From positions 147,832,793-147,896,792 of the forward strand of contig NC_064819.1 in the NCBI RefSeq assembly GCF_024166365.1: a stretch of 64,000 nucleotides of DNA. The letters are read 5' to 3'. Below are positions 1 through 11,025 of this stretch, in pieces (the stretch's first letter is position 1; each line of letters starts with the position of its first letter). The position numbers were made by a program, and so were the translations under genes. This DNA comes from Elephas maximus indicus (Eukaryota; Chordata; Mammalia; Proboscidea; Elephantidae). The notes beneath the pieces are model-generated. The model was not told the origin of the DNA and did not search any database. It saw only the letters and a list, made by a program, of their open reading frames with translations.

Positions 1-1196
1 CTGTAAATTCAGGTGGGATATACTTAAGGCCATATTTTGGCTCTCAGGACTTGTTTTAATTTTCTTAAGCTTCAACTTGAACTTGAATATGAGCAATTGA
101 TGGTCTGTTCCATGTTGGCCCTTGGCCTTGTTCTGACTGATGATATTGAGCTTTCCCATCGTCTCTTTCCACAGATACAGCTGTTTTGATTCCTATGTTT
201 TCCATCCAGTGAGGTCCACATGTATAGTAGCCACTTACGTTGTTGAAAAAAGGTACTTGCGATGAAGAAGTCGTTGGCCTTGCAAAATTCTGTCATGTGA
301 TCTCTGGTGTTGTTTCTATCACCAAGACCCCATTTTCTGACTAATGATCCTTCTTCTTTGTTTCCAGATTTCACTTTCCACTCACCAGTAATTATCAATG
401 CATCTTGGTTCCATGTTTGATCAATTTCAGACTGCAGGAGTTGGCAAAAATCTTCAAGTTTCTCATCTTTGGTATTAGTGGTTGATGTGTAAATTTGAAT
501 AATAGTTTTATTAACTGGTCTTCTTTGTAGGCATATGGGTATTTTCCTATTACTGACAACATTGTACTTCAGGCTTGATCTTGAACTATTCTTTTTGATG
601 ATAAATGCAACTCCATTCCTCTTCAATTTGTCATTCCTAACATAGTAGACCATATGATTGTCCAATTCAAAATGGCCAGTACCAGTCTATTTCAGCTCAC
701 TAATGCCTAGGATATTGATCTTCAGGTATTACATTTCGTTTTTGATGATTCCGATTTTCCTAGATTCATACTTCTTACATTCCTCGTTCAGATTATTAAT
801 GAATGTTTGCAGCTGTTGCTTCTCATTTTGTGTTGTGCCAAATCCACAAATGAAGGTTCTGGAAGCTTGACTCCATCTTCATCATTAAGGCCGACTCCAC
901 TTTGAGGAGGCAGCTCTTCCCCAGTCATCTTTTGAGTGCCTTCCAACCTGAGGAGCTGATTTTCCAGCACTATATCAGCCAGTGTTCCACTGTATTCATA
1001 AGGTTTTCACTAGCCAGTTTTTTTCAGAAGTAGATCTCCAGGTTCTACTTCCTAATCTGTCTTACCCTGGGAGCTTTGCTGAAACCTGTCCACTGTGAGT
1101 AACCCCGCTGGTATTTGAAATAATGGTGGCATGGCTTTCAGCGTCACAGCAACGTGCAAGCCACCACAGTGGAACAAACTGACAGACATGTGGTGG
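1..1196 (-). mobile_element. RTE/BovB-like LINE, 5' part, cut by window edge
   Basis: Read on the minus strand, the element starts near 1196 (ccaccacatgtctgtcagtt) and runs off the left edge. It has the RTE layout: a 5' leader, then a short N-terminal reading segment (970-788), then an apurinic endonuclease-type domain (665-72). It closely resembles the RTE1/BovB family abundant in elephants. It is degenerate, with a frame break between 788 and 665. Its 5' end abuts older L1 sequence at 1197, so it appears to have joined or inserted at that L1. The reverse transcriptase part lies outside the window. Confidence 0.85.
72..970 (-). pseudogene. RTE endonuclease domain, degenerate
   Basis: Two minus-strand open segments (970-788 and 665-72) belong to one former RTE ORF. 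The larger, 197 codons, shows the endonuclease pattern: NGVAFIIKKN near the start, IIQIYTSTTN, then ALIITGEWKVKSG where active relatives have a GDWN-type metal-binding motif, then LYMWTSLDGKHRNQ. The Asp and Asn of that motif are changed to Glu and Lys, and the C-terminal SDH-type catalytic box is not readable. The two segments are out of frame with each other. The element is not expected to be active. Confidence 0.8.
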
Positions 1197-1255
1197 CTGG
1201 GTCATATGGTAGTTCTATTTTTAATTTTTTTAAAATAATTTTTATTGTGCTTTAA

Positions 1256-1374
1256 GTGAAAGTTTACAAATTAAGTCAGTCTCTCACACAAAAACTTATA
1301 TACACTTTACTAAAAAAGTGAAAGTTTACAAATTAAGTCAGTCTCTCACACAAAAACTTATATACACTTTACTA
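1256..1374 (-). repeat. 57 bp tandem duplication at L1 3' end
   Basis: The segment gtgaaagtttacaaattaag... ending cactttacta occurs at 1256-1312 and again at 1318-1374, nearly identical and separated by five A residues. It is the terminal stretch of the L1 3' UTR. The other L1 3' ends in the window have only one copy, so the duplication is private to this insertion or its source element. Confidence 0.9.
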
Positions 1375-1536
1375 CATACTCCCAATTACTCTCCCCCCGA
1401 TGATACAGTCCGCTCCCTCCCTCCACTCTCTCTTTTCGTATCCATTTCTCTAGCTTCTAACTCTCTCTACCCTCTCGTCTCCCCTCTGGGCAGGAGATAC
1501 CAACATAGTCTCAAGTGTCCACCTGATCCAAGAAGC

Positions 1537-1926
1537 TCACTCCTCACCAGCATCCCTCTCCAACCCATTGTCCAGTCCAATCCATGTCTGAAGAGTTGGC
1601 TTCGGGAATGGTCCCTGTCCTGGGCCAACAGAAGGTCTGGGGGCCATGACCACCAGGGTCCGTCTAGTCTCAGTCAGACCATTAAGTCTGGTCTTTTTAT
1701 GAGAATTTGGGGTCTGCATCCCACTGCCTTCCTGCTCCCTCAGGGATTCTCTGTTGTGTTCCCTGTCAGGGCAGTCATCGGTTGTAGCCAGGCACCATCT
1801 AGTTCTTCTGGTCTCAGGATGATGTAGTCTCTGGTTCATGAGTCCCCTTTTGTCTCTTGGGATAGTAATTACCTTGCATCCTTGGTGTTCTACATTCTCC
1901 TTTGATCCAGGTAGGTTGAGACTCAT
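1537..1926 (-). other. Open reading frame in L1 3' UTR (candidate, unproven)
   Basis: A sense-strand frame of 129 codons lies wholly inside the 3' UTR of the full-length L1, downstream of ORF2. It starts MSLNLPGSKENVE and contains LMNQRLHHPETRRTRWCLA. The L1 3' end at 25590-26330 keeps the same frame open for 102 codons (25818-26126) with clearly related sequence. It is basic, rich in Arg, Thr and Pro, with no domain I recognise. It may be chance openness in a GC-richer stretch; no L1 gene is established here. Confidence 0.3.
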
Positions 1927-2205
1927 TGATGCATCTTAGATGGCCGTTTGCTAGCATTTAAGACCCCAGACACCGCTGTTCAAAGTGGGATGCAGAATGT
2001 TTTCTTAATAGATTTTATTATGCCAATTGACATAGATGTCCGCTGAAACCATGGTCCCCAGCCCCTACCCCTGCTACGCTGGCCTTCGAAGCATTCAGTT
2101 TATTCAGGAAACTGCTTTTGGTTTAGTCCCCTTGTGCTGATCTCCCCTGTATTGTGTGTTGTCTTTCCCTTCACCTAAAGTAGTTCTTATCTACTATCTA
2201 ATTAG

Positions 2206-2240
2206 TGAATACCCCCTCCCACCCTCCCTCCCTCCCCTGC
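2206..2240 (-). repeat. Polypurine tract in L1 3' UTR
   Basis: On the plus strand this is a C/T run (accccctcccaccctccctc and onward), so the L1 sense strand has clustered G runs. Such G-rich polypurine stretches are typical of mammalian L1 3' UTRs and could form a G-quadruplex on the sense strand. Confidence 0.7.
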
Positions 2241-2404
2241 TCCTAACCACAAAAGAGTGTTTTCTTCTCAGTTTAAACTATTTCTCCAGTTCTTATAATA
2301 GGGGTCTTATACAATATTTGTTCTTTTGCAACTAATTTCACTCAGCATAATACCTTCCAGGTTCCTCCACGTTATGCAATGTTTCACAGATTCATCACTG
2401 TTCT

Positions 2405-5400
2405 TTATTGATGCGTAGTATTCCATTGTGTGAATATACCGTAATTTATCCATTCATCCATCGATGGGCACCTTGGTTGCTTCCATCTTTTTGCTATTGT
2501 AAACAGTGCTGCAGTAAACATGGGTGTGCATATATCTGTTCATGTAAAGACTCTTATTTCTCTAGGATATGTTCTGAGGAGTGGGATAGCTGGATCCTAT
2601 AGTAGTTCTATTTCTAGATTTTTAAGGAAGCACCAAATCGATTTCCAAAGTGGTTGTACCATTTTTACATTCCCACCAGCAGTGTATAAGTGTTCCAATC
2701 TCTCCACAGCCAATCCAACATTTATTATTTTGTGTTTTTTGGATTAATGCCAGCCTCGTTGGAGTGAGATGAAATCTCATTGTAGTTTTGATCTGCATTT
2801 CTCTAATGGCTAATGATCATGAGCATTTCCTCATGTATCTGTTAGCTACTCGAATGTGTTCTTTAGTGACGTGTCTAATACATATCTTTTGCCCACTTTT
2901 TAATTGGGTTATTTGTCTTTTTGTAGTTGAGTTTTTGCAGTATCATGTAGATTTTCGAGATCAAGCGCTGATCGGAAATGTCTCAGTTAAAAACTATTTT
3001 CCCAGTCTGTAGGTACTCTTTTTACTCTTTCAGTGATGTCTTTGGATGAGCATAGGTGTTTGATTTTTAGGAGCTCCCAGTTATCTAGTTTTTCTTCTGC
3101 ATTCTTAATAATGTTTTGTATACTGTTTATGCCATGTATTAGGGCTCCTAATGTTGTCCCTATTTTTTTCTTCCATAATCTTTATCGTTTTAGATTTTAT
3201 ATTTAGGTCTTTGATCCATTTTGAGTTATTTTTTGTGCATGGTGTGAGGTAAGAGTCTTGTTTCATTGTTTTGCAGATGGATATCCAGTTATGGAAGCAC
3301 CATTTGTTAAAAAGACTGTCTTTCCCCTGTTTAACTGTTTTGGGGCCTTTGTCAAATATCAACGGCTCATGTGTAGATGGATTTATGTCTGGGTTCTCAA
3401 TTCTGTTCCATTGGTCCATGTATCTGTTGTTGTACCAGTACCAGGCAGTTTTGACTACTGTGGCGGTATAATAGGTTCTAAAATCAGGTAAAGTAAGGCC
3501 TCCCACTTTGTTCTTCTTTTTCAGTGATGCCTTACTTATCCAGGGCCTCTTTCCCTTCCATATGAAGTTGATGATTTGTTTCTCCATCTTATTAAAGAAT
3601 GTCATTGGATTTGGATCAGAATTGCATTAAATGTATAGATCGCTTTTGGTAGAGTAGACGTTTTTATAATGTTAAGTCTTCCTATCCATGAGCAAGGTAT
3701 GCTTTTCTACTTCCATAAGTCCCTTTTGGTTTCTTGCAGAAATGTATTGTAGTTTTCTTTGTATAAGTCTTTTACATCTCTCGTAAGATTTATTCCTAAG
3801 TATTTTATCTTCTTTTATTTTATTTTATCTTCTTGGGGGCTATTGTAAATGGCATTGATTTGGTGATTGTCTCTTCGATGTTATTTTTTTGGTGTAGAGG
3901 AATCCGACTCATTTTTGTATGTTTATCTTGTACCCCGATACTCTGCTGAGCTCTTCTATTAGTTTCAGTAGTTTTCTTGAGGATTCCTTCGGGTTTTCTG
4001 TATATAAGAGCATGTCATCTGCAAATAGAGATAATTTTACTTCTTCCTTGCCAATCTAGATGCCCTTTATTTCTTTATCTAGCCTATTTCTTTATCTAGC
4101 TCTGGTTAGGACCTCCAGCACAATGTTGAATAGGAGCGGTGATAAAGGGCATACTCGTGTGGTTCCCAATATCAGTGGGAATGCTTTCAGGCTCTCTCCA
4201 TTTACGGTGATGTTGGCTGTTGGCTTTGTATAAATGCCCTTTATTATGTTGAGGAATTTTCCTTCTATTCCACTTTTATCATGAATGGGTGTTGAACTTT
4301 GTCAAATGCCTTTTCTACATCAATCGATAAAATCGTGTCATTCTTGTCTTTTGTTTTATTTATGTGGTAGGTTACATTAATTGTTTTTCTAATTTTGAAC
4401 CATCCCTGCATACCTGGTATGAATCCCACTTGGTCATGGTGAATTATTTTTTTGATATGTTGTCAAATTCTGTTGGCTAGAATTTTGTTGAGGATTTTTG
4501 CATCTACATTCATGAGGGATATAGGCCTATAATTTTCTTTTTTTGTGGTGTCTTTACCTGGTTTTGGTATCAGGGATATGGTGGCTTCATAGAATGAGTT
4601 TGGGAGTATTCCATCCTTTTCTATGCTCTGAAATACCTTTAGTAATAGTGGTATTAACTTTTCTCTGAAAGTTTGGTAGAACTCTGCAGTGAAGCCGCCT
4701 GGACCAGGGTTTTTTTTTGTTGGGAGTTTTTTGATTACCTTTTCAATCGCTTCTTTCATTATGGGTCTATTTAGTTGTTCTACCTCTGTTTGTGTTAGTT
4801 TAGGTAGGTAGTATGTTTCTAGGAATTCATTCATTTCTTCTAGGTTTTCAAATTTGTTAGAGAACAATTTTTCATAGTAATCTGATATGATTCTTTTAAT
4901 TTCAGTTAGGTCTGTTCTGATATCACCCATCTCATTTCTTATTCAAGTTATTTGCTTCCTCTCCTGTTTTTCTTTTGTCAGATTGGCCAGTGGTTTATCA
5001 ATTTTGTTAATTTTTTTGAAGAACTAGCTTTTGGTCTTGTTAATTCTTTCAATTGTTTTTCTGTTTTCTATTTCATTTAGTTCTGCTCTAATTTTGATTA
5101 TTTGTTTTCTTCTGGTGCCTGTGGGTTTCTTTTGTTGCTCTCTTCCTATTTGTTCAAGTTGTAGGGATAATTCCTTGATTTGGGTCCTTTTTTCTTTTTG
5201 TATGTGTGCATTTATTGATATAAATGGACCTCTGAGCACCTCTTTTGCTGTGTCCCAAAGGTTCTGATAGGAGGTGTTTTCATTCTCATTGGATTCCATG
5301 AATTTCTTTATTCCATCCTTAATGTCTTCTATAACCCAGTCTTTTTTGAGCAGGGTATTGTTCAGTTTCCAAGTGTTTGATTTCTTTTCCCTGCTTTTCC

Positions 5401-6118
5401 TGTTATTGATTTCCACTTTTATGGCCTTATGGTCAGAGAAGATGCTTTGTAATATTTCAATGTTTTGGATTCTGCTAAGGCTTGTTTTATGACCTAATAT
5501 GTGGTCTATTCTAGAGAATGTTCCATGTGCGCTAGAAAAGAAAGTATACTTGGCCGCTGTTGGGTGGAGTGTTCTGTCTATGTCTATGAAGTCAAGTGGG
5601 TTGATTGTGGCGTTTAGATCTTCCGTGTCTTTATTGAGCTTCTTTCTGCATGTCCTGTCCTTCACCGAAAGTGGTGTGTTGAAGTCTCGTACTATTATTG
5701 TGGAGCTGTCTATCTCACTTCTCAATGCTGATAGAGTTTGTTTTATGTATCTTGCAGGCCTGTCATTGGGTGCATAAATATTTAATATGGTTATCTCTTG
5801 TTGGTGTATTGTCCCTTTAATCATTATATAGTGTCCTTCCTTATCCATTCTGATGGATTTAACTTTCAAGTCTGTTTTTTCAGAAATTAATATTGCCACT
5901 CCTGCTCTTTTTTGATTGTTGTTTGCTTGATATATTTTTTTCCATCCTTTGAGTTATGGTGTGTTTGTGTCTCTAAGTCTAAGGTGTGTCTCTTGTAGGC
6001 AGTATATAGACGGATCTTGTTTTTTAATCCATTCTTCCACTCTCTGTCTCTTTATTGGTGCGTTTAGTCCATTTACATTCAGCGTAACTATGGATAGGTA
6101 TGAATTTAGTGCTATCAT
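2405..6118 (-). pseudogene. L1 ORF2 (endonuclease-reverse transcriptase), broken
   Basis: The frame starts at the minus-strand ATG at 6116-6118 and ends ...EWINYGIFTQWNTTHQ at the TAA at 2405-2407, a span of about 1,238 codons, normal for ORF2. The N-terminus reads IVTLNVNGLNAPIKRQRVEE, the endonuclease block. An in-frame stop occurs near 5955. The usual GDFNT motif reads VRDFNT (Gly to Arg); the later SDH box is kept. The reverse transcriptase has [19 protein letters not shown] and NYRPISLMN (4930-4463) and an intact FADDMLLYT active site near 4001-4024. The C-terminal region (3605-3105) is readable. Several frameshifts separate these blocks. Confidence 0.9.
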
Positions 6119-6576
6119 TTTGATGTCTTTTTTTTTGTGTGTTGTTGACAGTTTCTTTTTCCCACTTAATTTTATGTGCTGAGTAGATTATCTTTATATA
6201 TTGTTCTTTCCTCATATTTGTTGTTGATGATTTTGTTTCTGCTGAGTCTCTATTTTTTTCTTGTACTTTATTTTGATGAGTAGGATAGTTTGTCTCCTTT
6301 GTGGTTGCCTTATTATTTACCCCATTTTTCTAACTTTAAATCTAACTTTTATTTCTTTGTATTGCCGTATCTTCCTCTCCATATGGAAGGTCTATGATTA
6401 CATTTCTTAGTCCCTCTTTATTATTTTAATGTTGTCTTCTTTTATGTAATAACATCGTTGTTAACCTGTTTTGAGCCTTTTTTTTAATAATCTTGCTTTG
6501 TTTTTTTGGATTTTCCTGTCTGGGTTGACTTCTGGTTGCTCTGCCCAGTGTTCTAGTCTTGGGTTGATACATGATA

Positions 6577-7570
6577 TTATTGATTTTCTAACCAAAGAAC
6601 TCCCTTTAGTATTTCTTTTAGTTTTGGTTTGGTTTTTATGAATTCCCTAAATTTCTGTTTATCTGGAAATGTCTTAATTTCACCTTCATATTTAAGAGAC
6701 AGTTTTGCTGGATATATGATTCTTGGCAGGCAGTTTTTTTCCTTCAGTTATTTAAATATGTCATCCCATTGCCTTCTTGCCTGCGTGGTTTCTGCCAAGT
6801 ATTCCAACCTTATTCTTATTGGCTCTCCTTTGTAGGTGACTTTTCATTTATCCCCAGCTGCTTTAACATTCTCTCTTTATCTTTGGTTTTGCTTAGTTTG
6901 ATTATAATATGTCCTGGTGACTTTCTTTTCACATCTACCTTGAGTTCAATGAGCATCTTAGATAGGTGTCTTCTCATCTTTCACGATATCAGGGAAGTTT
7001 TCTGCCAACAAATCTTCAACAATTCTCTCTGTATTTTCTGTTATCCCTCCAATCACTCGTAGGTTATTTCTCTTGATAGAGTCCCACATGATTCTTAAGT
7101 TTTCTTAATTTTTTAAAATTCTTTTATCTGATTTTTCTTCAAATATATTAGTGCCAAGTGATTTATCTTTGAATTCAGAAGTTCTGGCTTCTACTTGCTC
7201 AGTTCTGCTCCTCTGACTTGCTATTGAGTTGTCTACTTCTCTGTAATTTTATTGTTAATCTTCTGAATTTCTGATTGCTGTTTATGGATTTTTCCAGCTT
7301 ATTAAACTTTTCATTATGTTCCTGAATAATCTTTCTAATTTCTTCAGTTGCTTTATCTGTGTGTTCCTTGGCTTGTTCTACGTATTGCCTCCTTTCCTTT
7401 CTGATGTCTTGAAGGGTTATGTATATTAAACTTCTGTATTCTGCATCTGGTAATTCCAGGAATGCACTTTCATCTAGACGATTTCTGGATTCTTTGTTTT
7501 GAGAGCTTGTTGAGGTGATCATGGTCTGTTTCTTTATGTGACTTGTTATTGACTGTTGTCTCTGAGCCAT
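6577..7570 (-). pseudogene. L1 ORF1 (RNA-binding protein), broken
   Basis: ORF1 would start at 7570 (MAQRQQSITSHIKKQ) and end with ...LKGVLWLENQ at the TAA at 6577-6579. The first 123 codons (7570-7199) are open and rich in Lys, Glu and Gln, matching the coiled-coil part of ORF1 proteins. Then the frame is lost. The C-terminal part can still be read in pieces, for example KFREFIKTKPKLKEIL near 6600-6660. ORF1 proteins are trimeric RNA chaperones; this copy cannot make one. Confidence 0.85.
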
Positions 7571-8828
7571 CTATAAGTTATTGTATCAGTTTATGCTTGC
7601 TTACTGTGTCGTAGCTTCTTGCTTTGTTTTGTTTTGATATACCCAAATGGGTTGCTTGAGTGAGCTAGCTTGATTATTTTTGCCTTTGGAGCTCTGACGT
7701 CCTGTCCTCAGCTGGCTAGAGCTGTTATCAGGTATATCAGTCTAGGAGTCCATTCACTTTTCTTGTATGAGTTCAGCTCAGGTTTCCAGGTAGCTGATCA
7801 TCAAGTGTGTGGTACAGGCTCTGTCCTACAGAGAGGCAGGGGTGGTTGGCGTATATACTGGTATCTATCTGATTGCAGCAGGGGGTCACGCTCTGAACAA
7901 GGCAGGGGGCTGAGAACTGACCCCTGAGTGTCTCTGAGGAAAGCATGTCCCTGTTCGCTAGAGTGTACAGGTGGGTGGGTTCTGTAGACGGACCATGGGC
8001 ACCCAAAGTTTTTGGTTGTAAGGACTCGGGGGGTACCAGTTATCCTTGGACTCCTGTCACAGGGGCTGGGTGACCTGAGTGGAGCTACCAGTCATTAGGT
8101 CCCTGATGTGGGTAGGTGAGGACCTCTTTTAATAGGCAAAGCAATGTCAAACATCAAACACCCACCTCTCCACCGCACAGCTGAAACAGTTGGAGTCTGC
8201 CAACAAGGGGCTATTCTCCTGAAATAGGCCCATGTGGAGGGGAATGCTGCTCAAAGTCCACAGACAGTTTATGCCTGGACAGGAGCCGCTTCTGTCCTGA
8301 GCTCCCCTGGTTAGTGGAGCTAGCAAATTATCTTTTCCCCTAATTGCAAATTTTTTCCTTCCCCAAGGCCGGGAGGATGGCTCTAGGTGCTCAACAGTGC
8401 CTACCTCAGGCCCCGGGAATTCAGCCGCTGAAGCTGGCTTGGGGGTGGGGGGGTGCGTTAAAATGTATGCAAGTACTTAGCTTTTGCCGAGAGCACCGTT
8501 CTTCTCTGGTTCTGGAGGTGCGAGTAGGCTATGTGGCTGGCTGCTTCTCCCTTAGGAAACTGTGGCCGAACGCTAGTACCAGCCCGCCGCCACCACTCCA
8601 GGAATGGTGCCTGAGAGCTCCCTGTGATTCAGGTCTGGTAACTCTTCTCCGCTTCTGCACAGTCTCTTCCTGCCCCTGCCCCTCAGTTTGTTTTCTAAGC
8701 TTGCGTTTGAAGCTCAGGGCTACCAGCTTGTCACAAATATACTTGTTTCACTTTTTTTTTTCCGGTCTTTGTTGTAAAGAGGGCTTGCCGGAAGCATCTG
8801 TCTATTCTGCCATCTCAGTTCCACCCCC
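7571..8828 (-). promoter_or_regulatory. L1 5' UTR / internal promoter region
   Basis: This GC-richer 1.26 kb stretch lies between the insertion 5' end and the ORF1 start. Transcription of an L1 starts at its first base, here GGGGGTGGAACTGAGATGG on the minus strand; GAGATGGC resembles the ATGGC core of YY1-type sites found at the start of other mammalian L1s. The region also carries a 165-codon frame on the opposite strand (8344-8841), which I take as chance. Confidence 0.65.
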
Positions 8829-9470
8829 TCTCTATTTTTAAATTTTTGGGGAACCGCCAAACTGTTTTCCACAAAGGCTGTACCATTTTGTATTCTCACC
8901 ACCAATGGGTAAGGATTCCAGTTTCCCTAGATCCTTGCCAAAATTTGTTATTTATTTTTTTAACTTTTCTTAGCCATCCTATTGGGGGTATAATGATACC
9001 TCATTGTGGTTTTGATTTGCATCCCTCTTAAGGCCAATTATGCTGAGCATCTTTTCATGTGTTTGCTGGCCATTTGAATGTCCTCTTTGGTGAAATGTCT
9101 ATTCATATCCTTTGCCCACTTTATGATCGGGTTGTCTTTTTGTTGTTTTAAAGTTTTACATATATTTTGGTTGTTCAGTTCTTGTTGGATATATGGTTTT
9201 CAAAGATACTCTCTTAGTTGGCAGCTTGCATTTTCACTTTTTTTGTTCAAGTCTTTTTTTAAATTTTTAATTATTTTTGTACTGTATATAAGTGATACCT
9301 TTGGTAAAGTCTTTTGATGAACAAATTTTTTATTTTTATGAGATCAACATTTATTTTGTTTTTTGCTATTTGTGCTTTTATTATATTAGATAATTCATTG
9401 TTGAAAGCTAGGCCTGACAGTGTTGTCTTTGCTTGTTCTTCTAAGAATTTTATGGTTTTAGTTTGCACAC

Positions 9471-9655
9471 CACAAGGAGCCCTGGTGGTGTAGTGGTTAA
9501 AACACTCTGCTGCTAACCGAAAGGCTGATGGTTCAAACCTACCAGCTGCTCCACGGGAGAAAGATGTGGCAGTCTGCTTCCATAAATATTTATAGCCTTG
9601 GAAACCCTATAGGGTTGCTATGAGTTGGAATCAACTTGATGGCGGTGGATTGAAT
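9471..9655 (+). mobile_element. AfroSINE, long form
   Basis: It has the tRNA-like head ggagccctggtggtgtagtg, B-box-like gatggttcaaacc, a spacer gagaaagatgtggcagtctg, then the tail giving tgagttggaatcaacttgatgg. Flanking tttgcacac / ttggcacac is a target-site duplication within the older L1. Confidence 0.92.
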
Positions 9656-9904
9656 TGGCACACTTAGGTCCTTCATCCATTTTGAATTTGTTTTTCTGTA
9701 TGGTGTGATGCATGGATCCTGTTTCATTTTTCTGCATGTGGATATCCAGTTTTCCCAGAGCCATTTATTGGAGAGACTCTTCTTTCCGCATTGAATGGAC
9801 TTAGCACCCTTGTCAGAAGTCAGTTGACGGTAGATGTATGACCCCAGCAGTCTTAATCGTGCTATTCCAAACACCTTATGCCCTTCTTTTTTCCTGGGTG
9901 ACAT

Positions 9905-10637
9905 TTTAGCTTACTGGTCACAGGTTGCTGGCACACTCATCCTCAGCTTTAAACCTGAGTGAAATGACAATTATGGGAGAAAAAAATCACTTGAAAGACA
10001 AAAAAGACCAGTTAAATTTGCATTGATACCCAAGTCTTCAGAGTCTCTCTAAAGTGATTTTTCTCCAAACTCTTAATACAAACCTGATGAATGTTGTATT
10101 CTTGTATAAGTCATTTATCTTCACAGCACATCTGCTTAGCTGGCAATGAGATTTGTTAACCAGGCTTATAACTGATAGGGATAATTCAGATTTCTGAGAG
10201 CAGTTCTTTGCCTCTCAAGTAATCATGGTAGGAGATATATCTGGAATAAAAAATCCCTCAGCTAGCTGGATTGCAAATCTTTTAGGATGACTGATCTCTG
10301 AAATCCAGATGATTCTTGCTAATTTGGAGGTTTGTGATATATGACCAGATTTTCTAGACATGTAAATTGAATCCATGCTCCCTCACCCCATAAGAATTTG
10401 GTCATAAGCACTTTCTACTGAGTGATAGAATGGGAGGAAAGAGATTTAAGAACCGAAATCACTAAAAAGATCATACATTCACTGAATACATATTTCAGAG
10501 CCTGATTTTTGTCAGATTCTGTTCTAGATTTGAAAATGCGTAGACACGATTCTTGCCCTTAAGGAGTCACTATATGAGCATGAGCAACCCTTGTATAAGT
10601 CTGGAAAGGATGGTGGTTAAAGTAGATGGGGTATCCC
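9905..10637. other. Unannotated intron sequence
   Basis: I see no exon, RNA gene or recognisable repeat here. It is A/T-rich unique-looking MRAP2 intron sequence. Confidence 0.5.
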
Positions 10638-10820
10638 CAAAAACCACAAAACCAAACCCACTGCCAGCAAGTTGATTCCAACTCATAGCGACTCCATAGG
10701 GTTTCCAAGGCTATAAATCCTTACAGAAGTGAACTGCCACATCTTTTTCCTGCAGAGCAGCTGGTGGTTTTGAACTGCCGACCTTTTGGTTAGCAGTCGA
10801 TTGCTTTACCCACTGTGTCT
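10638..10820 (-). mobile_element. AfroSINE, long form, minus strand
   Basis: The tail comes first on the plus strand (accaaacccactgccagcaa), then the spacer (gccacatctttttcctgcag) and the inverted head (ccgaccttttggttagcagt). The 5' end of the head is diverged. Confidence 0.9.
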
Positions 10821-11025
10821 ATTAGGTTTTTCAATTTACCTATGCTCTTTCTTTCATGCATTTATGGGACAGATTGAGAGTTATTTCCTTCCTTCATTCA
10901 TTCATTCGTGTTTGAACTGTTAATTTGTCCTACACTAAGTAAGGAATTAGGAACTGGGGTTTCATCCTATCACTAACTAGCTGTGTGACTCAATGGACAA
11001 TTTGATTGCCCCTTGCCTTAGTTTA

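Larger units (their letters stand above)
1228..2404 (-). other. L1 3' UTR
   Basis: This runs from the ORF2 stop (minus-strand TAA at 2405-2407) to the A-rich end. It is unusually long for an L1. It includes a polypurine tract (minus strand) at 2206-2240 and a terminal 57 bp duplication. Related 3' ends occur alone at 17870-18676, 23657-24128 and 25590-26330, showing that this 3' UTR type was mobilised repeatedly in this genome. Confidence 0.8.
1228..8828 (-). mobile_element. Full-length afrotherian L1, inactive
   Basis: On the minus strand this 7.6 kb insert has a 5' end beginning GGGGGTGGAACTGAGATGG, a 5' UTR of about 1.26 kb, ORF1 (7570-6577), a spacer, ORF2 (6118-2405), a 3' UTR of about 1.2 kb and an A-rich tail (seen as T runs at 1222-1248) with an AATAAA. 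The flanks carry an imperfect duplication, tctatttttaa plus T run, at about 1216-1228 and 8830-8845, and the flanking older L1 reads through when the insert is removed. Both ORFs carry stops and frameshifts, so it cannot move on its own. Confidence 0.9.
1197..9904 (-). mobile_element. Older L1 fragment split by two later insertions
   Basis: Pieces at 1197-1227 and 8829-9470 rejoin as ordinary L1 ORF2 C-terminal sequence read on the minus strand (ctgggtcatatggtagttct, then caaactgttttccacaaagg and caccaccaatgggtaag). A further piece at about 9656-9830 continues it. The full-length L1 at 1228-8828 and the SINE at 9471-9655 interrupt it. The last part (about 9830-9904) is too diverged to assign securely. 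It is heavily mutated and non-coding. Confidence 0.8.

Noticed and set aside
1318..1827. 169-codon plus-strand frame
   Set aside because: It lies antisense in the L1 3' UTR. The aligned frame is open in part of the other copies too, so I mention it only as a caveat to the sense-strand candidate.
8344..8841. 165-codon plus-strand frame
   Set aside because: Antisense of the L1 5' UTR, GC-richer and without recognisable domain; most likely chance.
9476..9560. Genuine tRNA gene in the SINE head
   Set aside because: A and B box-like sequences are present, but the head is part of a dispersed SINE and does not fold as an intact tRNA.
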